64,000 bases of DNA, from NCBI GenBank assembly GCA_012517855.1, contig JAAYUD010000058.1:1-64000 (forward strand), given 5' to 3'. This DNA is from Bacteroidales bacterium. Its GTDB lineage: Bacteria; Bacteroidota; Bacteroidia; Bacteroidales; Bacteroidaceae. The position numbers and the translations under genes are program-made. How positions within the stretch are numbered: the stretch's first letter is position 1; every line of letters begins with the position of its first letter. The notes beneath the pieces are model-generated. The model saw only the letters and a program-made list of their open reading frames with translations, did not search any database and was not told the DNA's origin. Positions 9,173 to 18,174 of this stretch are shown in pieces.

Positions 9173-10441
9173 ATGCTATATTATTTATTCAGTTGGCTAC
9201 ATAAATTAGGATTTCCAGGTGCCGGAATGTTTGGCTATACTTCATTCAGGGCACTTTTATCGATTATTCTGGCTCTTCTTATTTCAAGTATCTGGGGTAG
9301 TAAGTTTATTGATTTGATGAAAAAGAAACAGATCACGGAAACACAACGAGATGCTAAAATAGATCCCTTTGGTGTTAATAAAGTGGGAGTCCCGAGTATG
9401 GGAGGTATTATTATCATCATCGCAATCTTGATTCCGTGTTTGCTACTAGGTAAATTAGATAACGTCTATATGATACTGATGCTTGTTACGACAGTATGGT
9501 TGGGCACATTAGGATTTATTGACGATTATATCAAGATATTCAAAAAGGATAAAGAAGGCTTGCATGGCAAGTTCAAGATTATTGGTCAAGTAGGCCTTGG
9601 TCTGATTGTTGGGTTGACGCTATACTTAAGTCCTTCTGTTGTTATTCGTGAGAATGTTGAGGTGCATAGAGCTGGTTCTAAGATTGAAGTGGTACACAAG
9701 ACAAATAATATTAAATCGACAAAGACAACTATACCTTTCTTTAAAGCAAATAACCTTGACTATGCAGACTTTGTCGCTTTTATGGGTCGAAATGCTCAGA
9801 CAGCAGGCTGGATATTGTTTGTCATCGTGACCATCTTTGTCGTAACAGCCGTGTCAAATGGCGCAAATTTGAATGACGGCATGGATGGTATGGCGGCGGG
9901 AAATTCGGCAATAATCGGAATAACTCTAGGTATATTAGCCTACGTTTCCAGTCATATAGAATTTGCAAGCTATCTAAATATAATGTACATACCAGGCACT
10001 GAAGAATTAGTAATTTTCATCTGTGCTTTCATAGGTGCGCTAATAGGTTTCTTATGGTATAATGCCTACCCTGCCCAAATATTTATGGGTGATATGGGTA
10101 GTCTGACAATAGGTGGTATTATTGCTGTATTTGCTATTATTATACACAAAGAGTTATTGATTCCTATCCTTTGTGGCGTTTTTTTGATTGAGAATCTATC
10201 AGTTATCATGCAAGTAAATTATTTCAAAGCAGGCAAAAAGAAAGGAATACGAAGAAGGATATTTAAACGTACTCCAATTCACGACCATTTTCGTACTACT
10301 CTCGACCAGCTTGATCCGACATGCACCTATATCTTCACCAAACCGAAGAATGTTTTTCACGAAGCGAAAATAACTATCCGTTTTTGGATTGTTACCATCT
10401 TGTTGGCTGCAATAACCATCATTACCTTAAAAATCAGATAA
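9173..10441 (+). CDS. mraY: Phospho-N-acetylmuramoyl-pentapeptide-transferase MraY
   Basis: Transfers phospho-MurNAc-pentapeptide to undecaprenyl phosphate, making lipid I at the inner membrane. The 422-residue, about ten-helix protein has the family signatures PSMGGIIIIIAI, LGFIDDYIKIFKKDKEGL (catalytic Asp pair), SNGANLNDGMDGMAAG and FMGDMGSLTIGG, plus the cytoplasmic RTPIHDHFR loop. It is longer than E. coli MraY (about 360) because of an insert around residues 160-200, common in Bacteroidota. Located between murE and murD. Confidence 0.96.
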   Translation: MLYYLFSWLHKLGFPGAGMFGYTSFRALLSIILALLISSIWGSKFIDLMKKKQITETQRDAKIDPFGVNKVGVPSMGGIIIIIAILIPCLLLGKLDNVYMILMLVTTVWLGTLGFIDDYIKIFKKDKEGLHGKFKIIGQVGLGLIVGLTLYLSPSVVIRENVEVHRAGSKIEVVHKTNNIKSTKTTIPFFKANNLDYADFVAFMGRNAQTAGWILFVIVTIFVVTAVSNGANLNDGMDGMAAGNSAIIGITLGILAYVSSHIEFASYLNIMYIPGTEELVIFICAFIGALIGFLWYNAYPAQIFMGDMGSLTIGGIIAVFAIIIHKELLIPILCGVFLIENLSVIMQVNYFKAGKKKGIRRRIFKRTPIHDHFRTTLDQLDPTCTYIFTKPKNVFHEAKITIRFWIVTILLAAITIITLKIR

Positions 10442-10479
10442 AAACATAAATAACGTGCGATTTATAAATAATAAATAAA

Positions 10480-11817
10480 ATGAAAAGAATAGTCGTTTTG
10501 GGTGCAGGTGAAAGTGGAACTGGTGCCGCAGTTCTTGCCAAAGTAAAAGGCTTCGATGTATTTGTTTCTGATATGAAAACTATCGGAAGCAATTATAAAG
10601 CACTGCTTGATCAATATGATATTTCTTTTGAAGAAGATCATCCGCACACCGAAGAACTTATATTGAATGCAGATGAGGTAATCAAAAGCCCGGGTATACC
10701 AAATAACGCGCCAATGATTCTAAAAATAAATGAGAAAAACATACCTGTTATCTCGGAAATAGAATTCGCAGGACGCTATACAAATGCGAAAATGATTTGT
10801 ATAACAGGTTCAAACGGCAAAACGACAACGACATCGCTTATTTACCATATATTTAAAAGCGCAGGAAAAAACGTGGGACTAGCCGGGAATATAGGGAAAA
10901 GTCTAGCTCACCAAGTAGCCACAGAGCGACACGACTATTATATAATAGAACTAAGTTCTTTTCAATTGGACAATATGTATAATTTCCGTGCCGATATTGC
11001 AGTGCTGATGAATATAACTCCCGACCATCTTGATCGCTATGATTTCAAGATGCAGAACTATATCAACGCCAAATTCAGAATTACTCAAAACCAGACACCG
11101 AACGATGCTTTCATCTTCTGGAACGACGATCCTATCATCAAACGAGAATTGGACAAACACGGTATCAAGGCGCATCTATATCCTTTTTCTGCTACAAAAG
11201 AAGATCACTCTATTGCATATGTCGATAACGGAGAAGTAATAATAGATGAGCCGATCACATTTAATATGGAACAAGAAGAACTAGCTTTAACTGGTCAACA
11301 TAATCTATATAACTCGCTAGCGGCAGGAATATCGGCTAACGTCTCTGGCATTTCGAAAGAGTATATCCGCAAAGCTTTAGCCGACTTCAAGGGAGTAGAA
11401 CACCGCTTGGAGAAAGTGGCTTCCATTGCTGGCATTACTTTTATCAACGATTCCAAAGCTACAAATGTCAATTCTTGTTGGTATGCCCTTCAAAGCATGA
11501 CTACCAAAACAGTATTAATACTAGGAGGAAAAGATAAAGGCAATGATTATACAGAAATAGAAAATCTGGTTCGAGAAAAATGCGTCGGCCTTGTTTACCT
11601 GGGACTGCACAACGAAAAGTTACATACTTTTTTTGATCCTATGGGACTGCCCGTCACCGACATCCAAACGAATATGAAAGATGCAGTAAATGCTGCTTAT
11701 AAGATGGCTCAGAAAGGACAAACAGTTTTATTGAGTCCTTGTTGTGCATCGTTTGATCTATTCAAAAGTTATGAAGATCGAGGCGACCAATTCAAAGTAT
11801 GCGTAAGGGCTTTATAG
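10480..11817 (+). CDS. murD: UDP-N-acetylmuramoylalanine--D-glutamate ligase MurD
   Basis: Cytoplasmic ligase adding D-glutamate to UDP-MurNAc-L-alanine. The 445-residue protein begins with a Rossmann-like motif (VVLGAGESGTGAA) for the UDP-sugar domain. The ATP-binding P-loop is ITGSNGKTTTTSL (about residues 107-119), followed by MNITPDHLDRY and HRLEKVASIAGITFINDSKATN. The end includes LLSPCCASFDLF, typical of MurD. It follows mraY with a 38-base gap in the dcw operon. Confidence 0.96.
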   Translation: MKRIVVLGAGESGTGAAVLAKVKGFDVFVSDMKTIGSNYKALLDQYDISFEEDHPHTEELILNADEVIKSPGIPNNAPMILKINEKNIPVISEIEFAGRYTNAKMICITGSNGKTTTTSLIYHIFKSAGKNVGLAGNIGKSLAHQVATERHDYYIIELSSFQLDNMYNFRADIAVLMNITPDHLDRYDFKMQNYINAKFRITQNQTPNDAFIFWNDDPIIKRELDKHGIKAHLYPFSATKEDHSIAYVDNGEVIIDEPITFNMEQEELALTGQHNLYNSLAAGISANVSGISKEYIRKALADFKGVEHRLEKVASIAGITFINDSKATNVNSCWYALQSMTTKTVLILGGKDKGNDYTEIENLVREKCVGLVYLGLHNEKLHTFFDPMGLPVTDIQTNMKDAVNAAYKMAQKGQTVLLSPCCASFDLFKSYEDRGDQFKVCVRAL

Positions 11818-11861
11818 AAAATATTAATATTTTGATATCAATAAAACAATAACAAAAACGA

Positions 11862-13118
11862 TTGAATAAGATACTAAAAATATTTAAAGGAGATAGAGTT
11901 ATCTGGTTTATATTCCTCTTCCTCTGTCTCATTTCGCTGATTGAAGTGTTCAGCGCAGGTAGTCGATTAACTTATCAAAGCGGCAACTATTGGGCACCGT
12001 TACGTCAACATGCTTGTTTTTTAATAGTTGGACTTATTGTTGTTATCTGTATCATGAATATGCCTTACAAGTGGTTCCAATTGTTGGGTATCATTTTAAT
12101 ACCAATATCAATTATATTGCTGCTATTTACTTTAACGCATGGACATGGTATCAATGGCGCAGCCCGCTGGCTCAGTCTCTTCGGTATTAAGTTTCAGCCT
12201 TCAGAATTGGCCAAAATGGCAATGATTATTTATACCGCATCTGTTTTATCGAAAGGACAAACTCCTGAAGGGGCAAGTCCTGAAGCATTTAAGTTTATTA
12301 CACCACTACTTGTAATACTTTGTATTTTAATTTTTCCGGAAAACTTTTCAACCTCAGCCTTATTGTTCATTGTCATAATGACAATGATGATCATAGGACG
12401 AGTTCCGATGAAAAAACTAATGATGATAGTATTACCGATAATAGGTCTAGTCGCTATTGTCTTAGTATATGCTGCAGCAAAACCTAAGGCGAATACAGAA
12501 GATAAATCATTTCTCCATCGTGTTGATGTATGGGTGACACGTATTGACAAATTTACTCAAGGACATGATGAAGTTCCGGCAACCCAATACGACTTCAAGC
12601 AAAACGAACAAGTAGGACATGCCAATATTGCCGTAGCAACAAGTAGTGTATTAGGCAAAGGACCTGGCAACTCTGTAGAGCGAGATTTTCTCAGCGAAGC
12701 AGCTTCCGACTTTATATTTGCTATAATTATTGAAGAAATGGGATTAGTAGGCGGTATTTTTGTAGTATTCCTGTATATTTGCTTATTGATTAGAGCTGGA
12801 CGAATAGCCAGACAATGCGACAAGACATTCCCTGCTTTATTAGTCATCGGCATAGGATTATTGATGGTTTCTCAAGCTCTCGTCAACATGTTGGTCGCTG
12901 TAGGACTATTTCCTGTAACAGGTCAACCTTTACCTTTAATTAGTAAAGGAGGAACAAGTACTTTAATAAACTGTGTATATATAGGTATGTTGCTAAGCGT
13001 AAGTAATTACACCAGAAAATTACAACTTAAAAAAAGTAAGAAATCTGAGCAAGAAACAATGATTCAACCAGCCGAACCTACAGCTGTATTGTTAAACGAA
13101 GATTCAAAAATGAGATAA
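11862..13118 (+). CDS. ftsW: Septal peptidoglycan polymerase FtsW (SEDS family)
   Basis: SEDS glycosyltransferase that polymerises lipid II at the septum with FtsI. The 418-residue protein has about ten membrane segments and the family motifs NGAARWLSLFGIKFQPSEL and a C-terminal PLISKGGTSTLINC. Translation appears to begin at a TTG: an in-frame TAA lies at 11850 and no ATG occurs in frame until well into the membrane domain. The charged C-terminal tail (about residues 385-418) is cytoplasmic. Four bases separate it from murG. Confidence 0.94.
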   Translation: MNKILKIFKGDRVIWFIFLFLCLISLIEVFSAGSRLTYQSGNYWAPLRQHACFLIVGLIVVICIMNMPYKWFQLLGIILIPISIILLLFTLTHGHGINGAARWLSLFGIKFQPSELAKMAMIIYTASVLSKGQTPEGASPEAFKFITPLLVILCILIFPENFSTSALLFIVIMTMMIIGRVPMKKLMMIVLPIIGLVAIVLVYAAAKPKANTEDKSFLHRVDVWVTRIDKFTQGHDEVPATQYDFKQNEQVGHANIAVATSSVLGKGPGNSVERDFLSEAASDFIFAIIIEEMGLVGGIFVVFLYICLLIRAGRIARQCDKTFPALLVIGIGLLMVSQALVNMLVAVGLFPVTGQPLPLISKGGTSTLINCVYIGMLLSVSNYTRKLQLKKSKKSEQETMIQPAEPTAVLLNEDSKMR

Positions 13119-13122
13119 GAAT

Positions 13123-14229
13123 ATGGAAGATATTAGAATCATTATTAGCGGAGGAGGAACAGGAGGTCACATTTTCCCAGCTGTTTCCATAGCAAATGCC
13201 ATTAAAGAACTAAAACCGACGGCAAAAATCTTATTTGTCGGAGCTGAAAATAGAATGGAAATGCAACGAGTTCCTGACGCTGGATATGAGATAAAAGGAC
13301 TCCCAGTCGCCGGATTCGATCGTAAGCATCTATTTAAAAATATAAGCGTCATCATCAAGTTGCTGAAAAGCCAGCGCATGGCAAAAAGGATAATTAAAGA
13401 ATTCAATCCACAAGTCGCAGTAGGCGTAGGTGGATATGCTAGCGGACCTACGCTAAAAACTGCGGGAATGCTAGGGATTCCGACACTCATCCAAGAGCAA
13501 AATTCATACGCTGGAGTCACAAATAAACTACTAGCAAAAAAAGCTGCCAAAATTTGTGTTGCTTACGAGGGGATGGAACGTTTCTTTCCGCAAGAGAAAA
13601 TCATTATGACGGGCAATCCTATTCGTCAAGGACTATTGAAACAAGTATCTCATGAGGAAGCGGTGAAAACGTTCAATTTAGATCCAGAGAAAAAAGTCAT
13701 ATTAATATTAGGAGGCAGTTTGGGAGCAAAAACAATTAACAACACAATAATAGCTAATTTATCATTTATAAAAGAAAATCCCGATATTCAATTCATTTGG
13801 CAAACAGGAAAAATTTACTATCAGCAAGTAATACTAGAGTTACAAAAAGTAGGAGATATAACCAACTTGTATGTCAACGACTTCATCAAAGATATGGCAA
13901 CAGCCTATGCGGCAGCCGATCTAGTCATTTCGCGTGCCGGTGCCGGTTCTATATCCGAATTCTGCATGTTGCACAAGCCTGTAATATTAGTTCCATCGCC
14001 TAATGTAGCTGAAGATCATCAAACAAAAAACGCACTTGCTCTTGTCAAAAAAACAGCAGCAGTCTACGTAAAAGATGCAGAAGCTCAAGAAAAACTTCTG
14101 CCCGAAGCCATGAAAGTAATTACTAACGAGAATAAATTAAAAGAACTAAGTCAAAATATAGCACAATTGGCACTTCCTAATGCTGCGGAAGTAATAGCAA
14201 AGGAAGTTCTGAAATTAATTAAAAAATAA
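13123..14229 (+). CDS. murG: Lipid II synthase MurG (GlcNAc transferase)
   Basis: GT28 glycosyltransferase that adds GlcNAc to lipid I on the cytoplasmic face. The 368-residue product has the N-terminal glycine loop SGGGTGGHIFPAVSIA, GGYASGPTLKTA, TLIQEQNSYAGVTN, the second-domain GGSLGAKTIN, and the donor-binding ISRAGAGSISEF with VPSPNVAEDHQTKNA. All are canonical. It sits between ftsW (4-base gap) and murC (7-base gap), consistent with tight co-expression. Confidence 0.97.
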   Translation: MEDIRIIISGGGTGGHIFPAVSIANAIKELKPTAKILFVGAENRMEMQRVPDAGYEIKGLPVAGFDRKHLFKNISVIIKLLKSQRMAKRIIKEFNPQVAVGVGGYASGPTLKTAGMLGIPTLIQEQNSYAGVTNKLLAKKAAKICVAYEGMERFFPQEKIIMTGNPIRQGLLKQVSHEEAVKTFNLDPEKKVILILGGSLGAKTINNTIIANLSFIKENPDIQFIWQTGKIYYQQVILELQKVGDITNLYVNDFIKDMATAYAAADLVISRAGAGSISEFCMLHKPVILVPSPNVAEDHQTKNALALVKKTAAVYVKDAEAQEKLLPEAMKVITNENKLKELSQNIAQLALPNAAEVIAKEVLKLIKK

Positions 14230-14236
14230 AAATACA

Positions 14237-15619
14237 ATGGAATTTAAATCTGTCAAATCAGTATATTTTGTAGGTGCAGGTGGTATTGGAATGAGCGCTA
14301 TAGCTCGCTATTTCCTCTCAAAAGATATTTACGTTGCTGGATACGACCGTACTCCAACTCATCTAACCCAGCAATTGGTGGCAGAAGGAGCCCATATTCA
14401 CTATGAAGAAAATATTGATCTCATTCCTTTAGAATGTCGCGATAACAAAACGACACTAGTCATTTATACAGCCGCCATACCAGAAACCCACAAAGAACTG
14501 GTCTATTTCCGAGAAAATAGATTTACCATTGAAAAGCGAGCTCAGGTATTGGGCGAACTGACCTGCACGACAAAAGGGCTTTGTATTGCCGGCACTCACG
14601 GTAAGACGACGACCTCTGCAATAACTGCCCACTTACTGAAAGAATCCCATGTAGATTGCACCGCTTTCTTAGGTGGAATATCAAAGAACTATGGCACAAA
14701 CCTTTTGCTTTCGAAGACAAGTCCCTATATTGTTATCGAAGCAGATGAATTTGACCGTTCTTTTCATTGGCTAAGACCTTACATGAGCGTTATTACAGCT
14801 ACAGATGCCGACCATCTGGATATATATGGCACCTATGAAGCATATTTGGAAAGTTTTGCCCACTACACAGAACTTATCCAACCGGGCGGTGCCCTCATTA
14901 TTCATGAAGATCTACAACTTAAACCTCGCGTACAAGACGGAGTGAGAACATTTACCTACTCGCGAGATAAAGGAGATTTTCACGCAGAGAATGTGCGCAT
15001 AGGTAATGGTGAAATCTTTTTTGATTTCATCGCCCCCGACACACAAATCAATGATGTCCAACTCGGTGTCCCTATGAGCATCAATATCGAAAATGGTATT
15101 GCGGCTATGGCACTTGCTCATCTTAACGGAGCCACTGATATAGAAATAAAAAAAGGCATGCTTTCGTTCCATGGAGTAGACCGACGTTTCGATTTTAAAA
15201 TAAAAAATGATAAAATCGTTTTCTTAAGCGATTACGCACATCATCCGGCCGAAATCAAACAAAGCATCCTTTCTATCCGAGAGTTATACAAAGATAAAAA
15301 GATAACAGCTATCTTTCAACCTCATTTATATACTCGGACACGAGATTTCTACAAAGAATTTGCCAATAGCCTTTCACTACTCGATGAAGTAATCTTGACA
15401 GATATTTATCCTGCTCGCGAAAAGCCGATACCAGGCGTCACCAGTCAACTCATTTATGATAAACTTCGTCCTGGAATCGAAAAGACAATATGCAAGAAAG
15501 AAGACATTCTGAATATTTTGAAAGACAAAGACATAGAAGTACTAATTATTTTAGGTGCCGGTGACATCGACAATTATGTTCCGGCTATCAACCAATTACT
15601 TCTTAAAAGAAGTCTATAA
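14237..15619 (+). CDS. murC: UDP-N-acetylmuramate--L-alanine ligase MurC
   Basis: First amino-acid ligase of the stem peptide. The 460-residue protein shows the nucleotide motif VGAGGIGMSAIARY at the start, the ATP loop IAGTHGKTTTSAITAHL (about residues 117-133), the metal site EADEFDRSF, and DYAHHPAEIKQSI and FQPHLYTRTRDF in the C-terminal domain. Length and motifs are standard. Only 14 bases separate its stop from the ftsQ ATG. Confidence 0.97.
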   Translation: MEFKSVKSVYFVGAGGIGMSAIARYFLSKDIYVAGYDRTPTHLTQQLVAEGAHIHYEENIDLIPLECRDNKTTLVIYTAAIPETHKELVYFRENRFTIEKRAQVLGELTCTTKGLCIAGTHGKTTTSAITAHLLKESHVDCTAFLGGISKNYGTNLLLSKTSPYIVIEADEFDRSFHWLRPYMSVITATDADHLDIYGTYEAYLESFAHYTELIQPGGALIIHEDLQLKPRVQDGVRTFTYSRDKGDFHAENVRIGNGEIFFDFIAPDTQINDVQLGVPMSINIENGIAAMALAHLNGATDIEIKKGMLSFHGVDRRFDFKIKNDKIVFLSDYAHHPAEIKQSILSIRELYKDKKITAIFQPHLYTRTRDFYKEFANSLSLLDEVILTDIYPAREKPIPGVTSQLIYDKLRPGIEKTICKKEDILNILKDKDIEVLIILGAGDIDNYVPAINQLLLKRSL

Positions 15620-15633
15620 CAATAGTGTGCCTC

Positions 15634-16398
15634 ATGAAAAAGAACGTTTTTATAATCATTTCAATATTGCTTGTTGCTTCTTATCTTATAGTAGCAGTAA
15701 CGCAATTTAATTTGCAGCCCAATGATTTCCGTTGCAAAAAAGTTGAAGTTATTATAAAAGACACTTCAGACGTAAATCTAATAACAAAAAGCGGTGTAGT
15801 GGAAATGCTAAAATCAAGAGGCATTCAGTTAATCGGTAAAAGAATGAATGAAATAGACACCCGACATCTGGAAAAAGAAGCTTGCCGATATCCTTTGGTA
15901 AGAAATGTAGAATGTTATAAAACGTTGGGAGGAAAAATTTGTTTTGAAGTTTCTCAACGTATTCCAATTTTACATATCATGAATCAATACGGAGACGATT
16001 ATTACATAGATAATATTGGACAAATTATTCCAGCATTACCTTCTGCTATAGCCTATCGCCCCATAGTGACGGGGTGTGCAGACAAGTGGTATACAACAAA
16101 CTTTTTATACAAACTTGGAGTGTATATTTATTATAACAACTTTTGGCGAGCTGCTATCCAGCAAATTAATATATTGCCTGGGCGAAATATAGAATTAATT
16201 CCTCGAATAGGGAACCATATTATCTACTTGGGAGGTATTAACCATTATGATGAAAAACTAAACCGCTTGTTTGTCTTCTATCAACAAGGATTAAGTAAAG
16301 TAGGCTGGAACAAATATTCACGCATTAGCTTAGAGTTTAATAATCAGATTATATGTACGAAAAGAGCGGATGTTATGGCAGCCGACTCCATCAAATAG
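15634..16398 (+). CDS. ftsQ: Cell division protein FtsQ
   Basis: Bitopic divisome protein of 254 residues: short cytoplasmic head, one membrane helix (about 5-22, IIISILLVASYLIVAV), then a periplasmic part with a POTRA-like domain (SGVVEMLKSRGIQLIG... RHLEKEACRYPLVRNVECYK). The ATG at 15634 (MKKNVFII) is preferred to a GTG three codons upstream. Its place between murC and ftsA supports the assignment, since FtsQ sequences diverge strongly. It scaffolds FtsL and links early to late divisome proteins. Confidence 0.88.
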   Translation: MKKNVFIIISILLVASYLIVAVTQFNLQPNDFRCKKVEVIIKDTSDVNLITKSGVVEMLKSRGIQLIGKRMNEIDTRHLEKEACRYPLVRNVECYKTLGGKICFEVSQRIPILHIMNQYGDDYYIDNIGQIIPALPSAIAYRPIVTGCADKWYTTNFLYKLGVYIYYNNFWRAAIQQINILPGRNIELIPRIGNHIIYLGGINHYDEKLNRLFVFYQQGLSKVGWNKYSRISLEFNNQIICTKRADVMAADSIK

Positions 16399-16438
16399 AA
16401 AAAAGTATCGTTTACAAACAATAAAAGAATAAGGAATT

Positions 16439-18142
16439 ATGACAACAAAAGAATCTATTGCAGCAATTGAAATCGGATCTTCCAAGATCGCTGGCATGGT
16501 AGGAAGGAGAGATTCGGGAGGAAATTTGGAAGTGTTGGCTTATGCAACCGAAAATTCTTCATCTTTTATTCGTAAAGGAATTATTTTCAATATAGATAAG
16601 GCTGTCATAGGCCTGAAATCTATCATCGACAACTTAGAAAAGTCACTGGAAGGACTGACCATTTCTAAAGTATATGTCAGCATTTGTGGTCAATCATTCC
16701 GATCTTTAAAGAATGTAGTCTCCCGTGACTTACCAGAGAATGTCAGCATCACCGAAGAGATGGTTGATTCCATTTGCGAAGAAAATAGAGCCATAAAGCT
16801 GACCGATATGGACATCTTCGATGTAATTCCTCAGGGGTATCATATCGGAACAATTAGCGAGATGGATCCGGTTGGAGTTATCGGCAATCGCATAGAAGGT
16901 TGTTTTCTCAATATTGTAGGACGTTCTATCGTTCGCAAGAATCTAGAACGTTGTTTCTCGGACGCGAGAATTAAAATTGCCGACGACCCTGATATCACCT
17001 CAACGGTCACTGCCAAATATGTACTGACCGAAAGCGAACGGCGCTTGGGATGCGCACTTATCGATTTTGGGGCAGATACCACAACGGTTTCTATTTATCA
17101 CAAAAACATTCTACGCTTTTTGTCAGTCATTCCAATAGGAAGTTCAAGCATCACCCACGATCTAATGTCACTCAATATCGATGAAAATGAAGCAGAAGAA
17201 TTAAAAGTACATTATGGGAGTGCCACTTTAGAAATTAGCAAAGATGAAGAGGAAATCATTCACTTGAACGAAGAGAACCACTCTGTTAAGCTAAGTGAGA
17301 TAAACAATATTGTAGAGGCACGCGCCATGGAGATTATTGCTAATGTTTGGAATCAAATTCAGCTTTCGGGATATACCAACCGGCTAGGATCAGGACTAAT
17401 TTTTACAGGCGGCGGTTCCAATTTGCGTAACCTAAGTACAGCATTCTGCAAATACATCAAACGCAATCCCAAAATCCGCACCGCTTCTTTAGTTTACGAA
17501 CCATCTATTTCGGGACTCACTATCCCAAGTGATGGAACTATCAATGCATTAATAGGGTTGACGCTCGGTGGCAGAGAAAATTGTTGTGAAAGGATTTTCA
17601 ACCAGCCGATACCAAATCCTGATCAAGAAGTAAAAATAGACCACCCATCTGAGGAAATCGATGAAGGAGGATTGAGTGTGAGTTATGATAATAATGACAA
17701 ATATGATACTAAACCAGATAGACCAGAAACTGAAGATATGCCATTACCCTCTGACGAGGAAAATAAAAAGATCGGCATTAAGGTTCCTTTTTGGGATAAA
17801 ATTAGGAAGCCGAAAAAAGAAGAGATTGAAATAGAAGATCCGGAAGCTGTGGCACAAAGAGAATACGAAAGAGAACAACAACAAATACGCAAAGACCGTG
17901 ATAGAGCAGAAAGAGAAGCCCAACATGAAGTAGAGACCTTGCGGAGAGCTGAACAAAAGAAAAAGCAAGATGTTCTAAAAGCGCAACAACAAGAAAAGGA
18001 AAGAATCCTTCGGGAGAAAAGGAAAGAGCAAGAAAGAATAGAAAAGCTAGCTAAGAAAAAAGACAATAAATTTAATAAAGCACTCAATCATCTCACCGAT
18101 ATCTTCTTTAACGAAGACCAAATGAAAGATGATAATGATTAA
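16439..18142 (+). CDS. ftsA: Cell division protein FtsA with long charged C-terminal extension
   Basis: Actin-like protein that tethers FtsZ to the membrane. The ATPase fold covers about residues 1-385: AAIEIGSSKIAGMVG (phosphate 1), the SHS2 domain, ALIDFGADTTTVSIYH (phosphate 2) and LIFTGGGSNLRNL (adenosine). Then come about 180 unusual residues, including a lysine/glutamate-rich predicted helix (about 455-545). The protein ends in an amphipathic stretch, NKALNHLTDIFFNED, that could be the membrane-targeting helix. At 567 residues it is well above the roughly 420 of E. coli FtsA. It precedes ftsZ by 32 bases. Confidence 0.94.
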   Translation: MTTKESIAAIEIGSSKIAGMVGRRDSGGNLEVLAYATENSSSFIRKGIIFNIDKAVIGLKSIIDNLEKSLEGLTISKVYVSICGQSFRSLKNVVSRDLPENVSITEEMVDSICEENRAIKLTDMDIFDVIPQGYHIGTISEMDPVGVIGNRIEGCFLNIVGRSIVRKNLERCFSDARIKIADDPDITSTVTAKYVLTESERRLGCALIDFGADTTTVSIYHKNILRFLSVIPIGSSSITHDLMSLNIDENEAEELKVHYGSATLEISKDEEEIIHLNEENHSVKLSEINNIVEARAMEIIANVWNQIQLSGYTNRLGSGLIFTGGGSNLRNLSTAFCKYIKRNPKIRTASLVYEPSISGLTIPSDGTINALIGLTLGGRENCCERIFNQPIPNPDQEVKIDHPSEEIDEGGLSVSYDNNDKYDTKPDRPETEDMPLPSDEENKKIGIKVPFWDKIRKPKKEEIEIEDPEAVAQREYEREQQQIRKDRDRAEREAQHEVETLRRAEQKKKQDVLKAQQQEKERILREKRKEQERIEKLAKKKDNKFNKALNHLTDIFFNEDQMKDDND

Positions 18143-18174
18143 AGTGTCTAACGAAGAATAAAAAATAAATAGAT

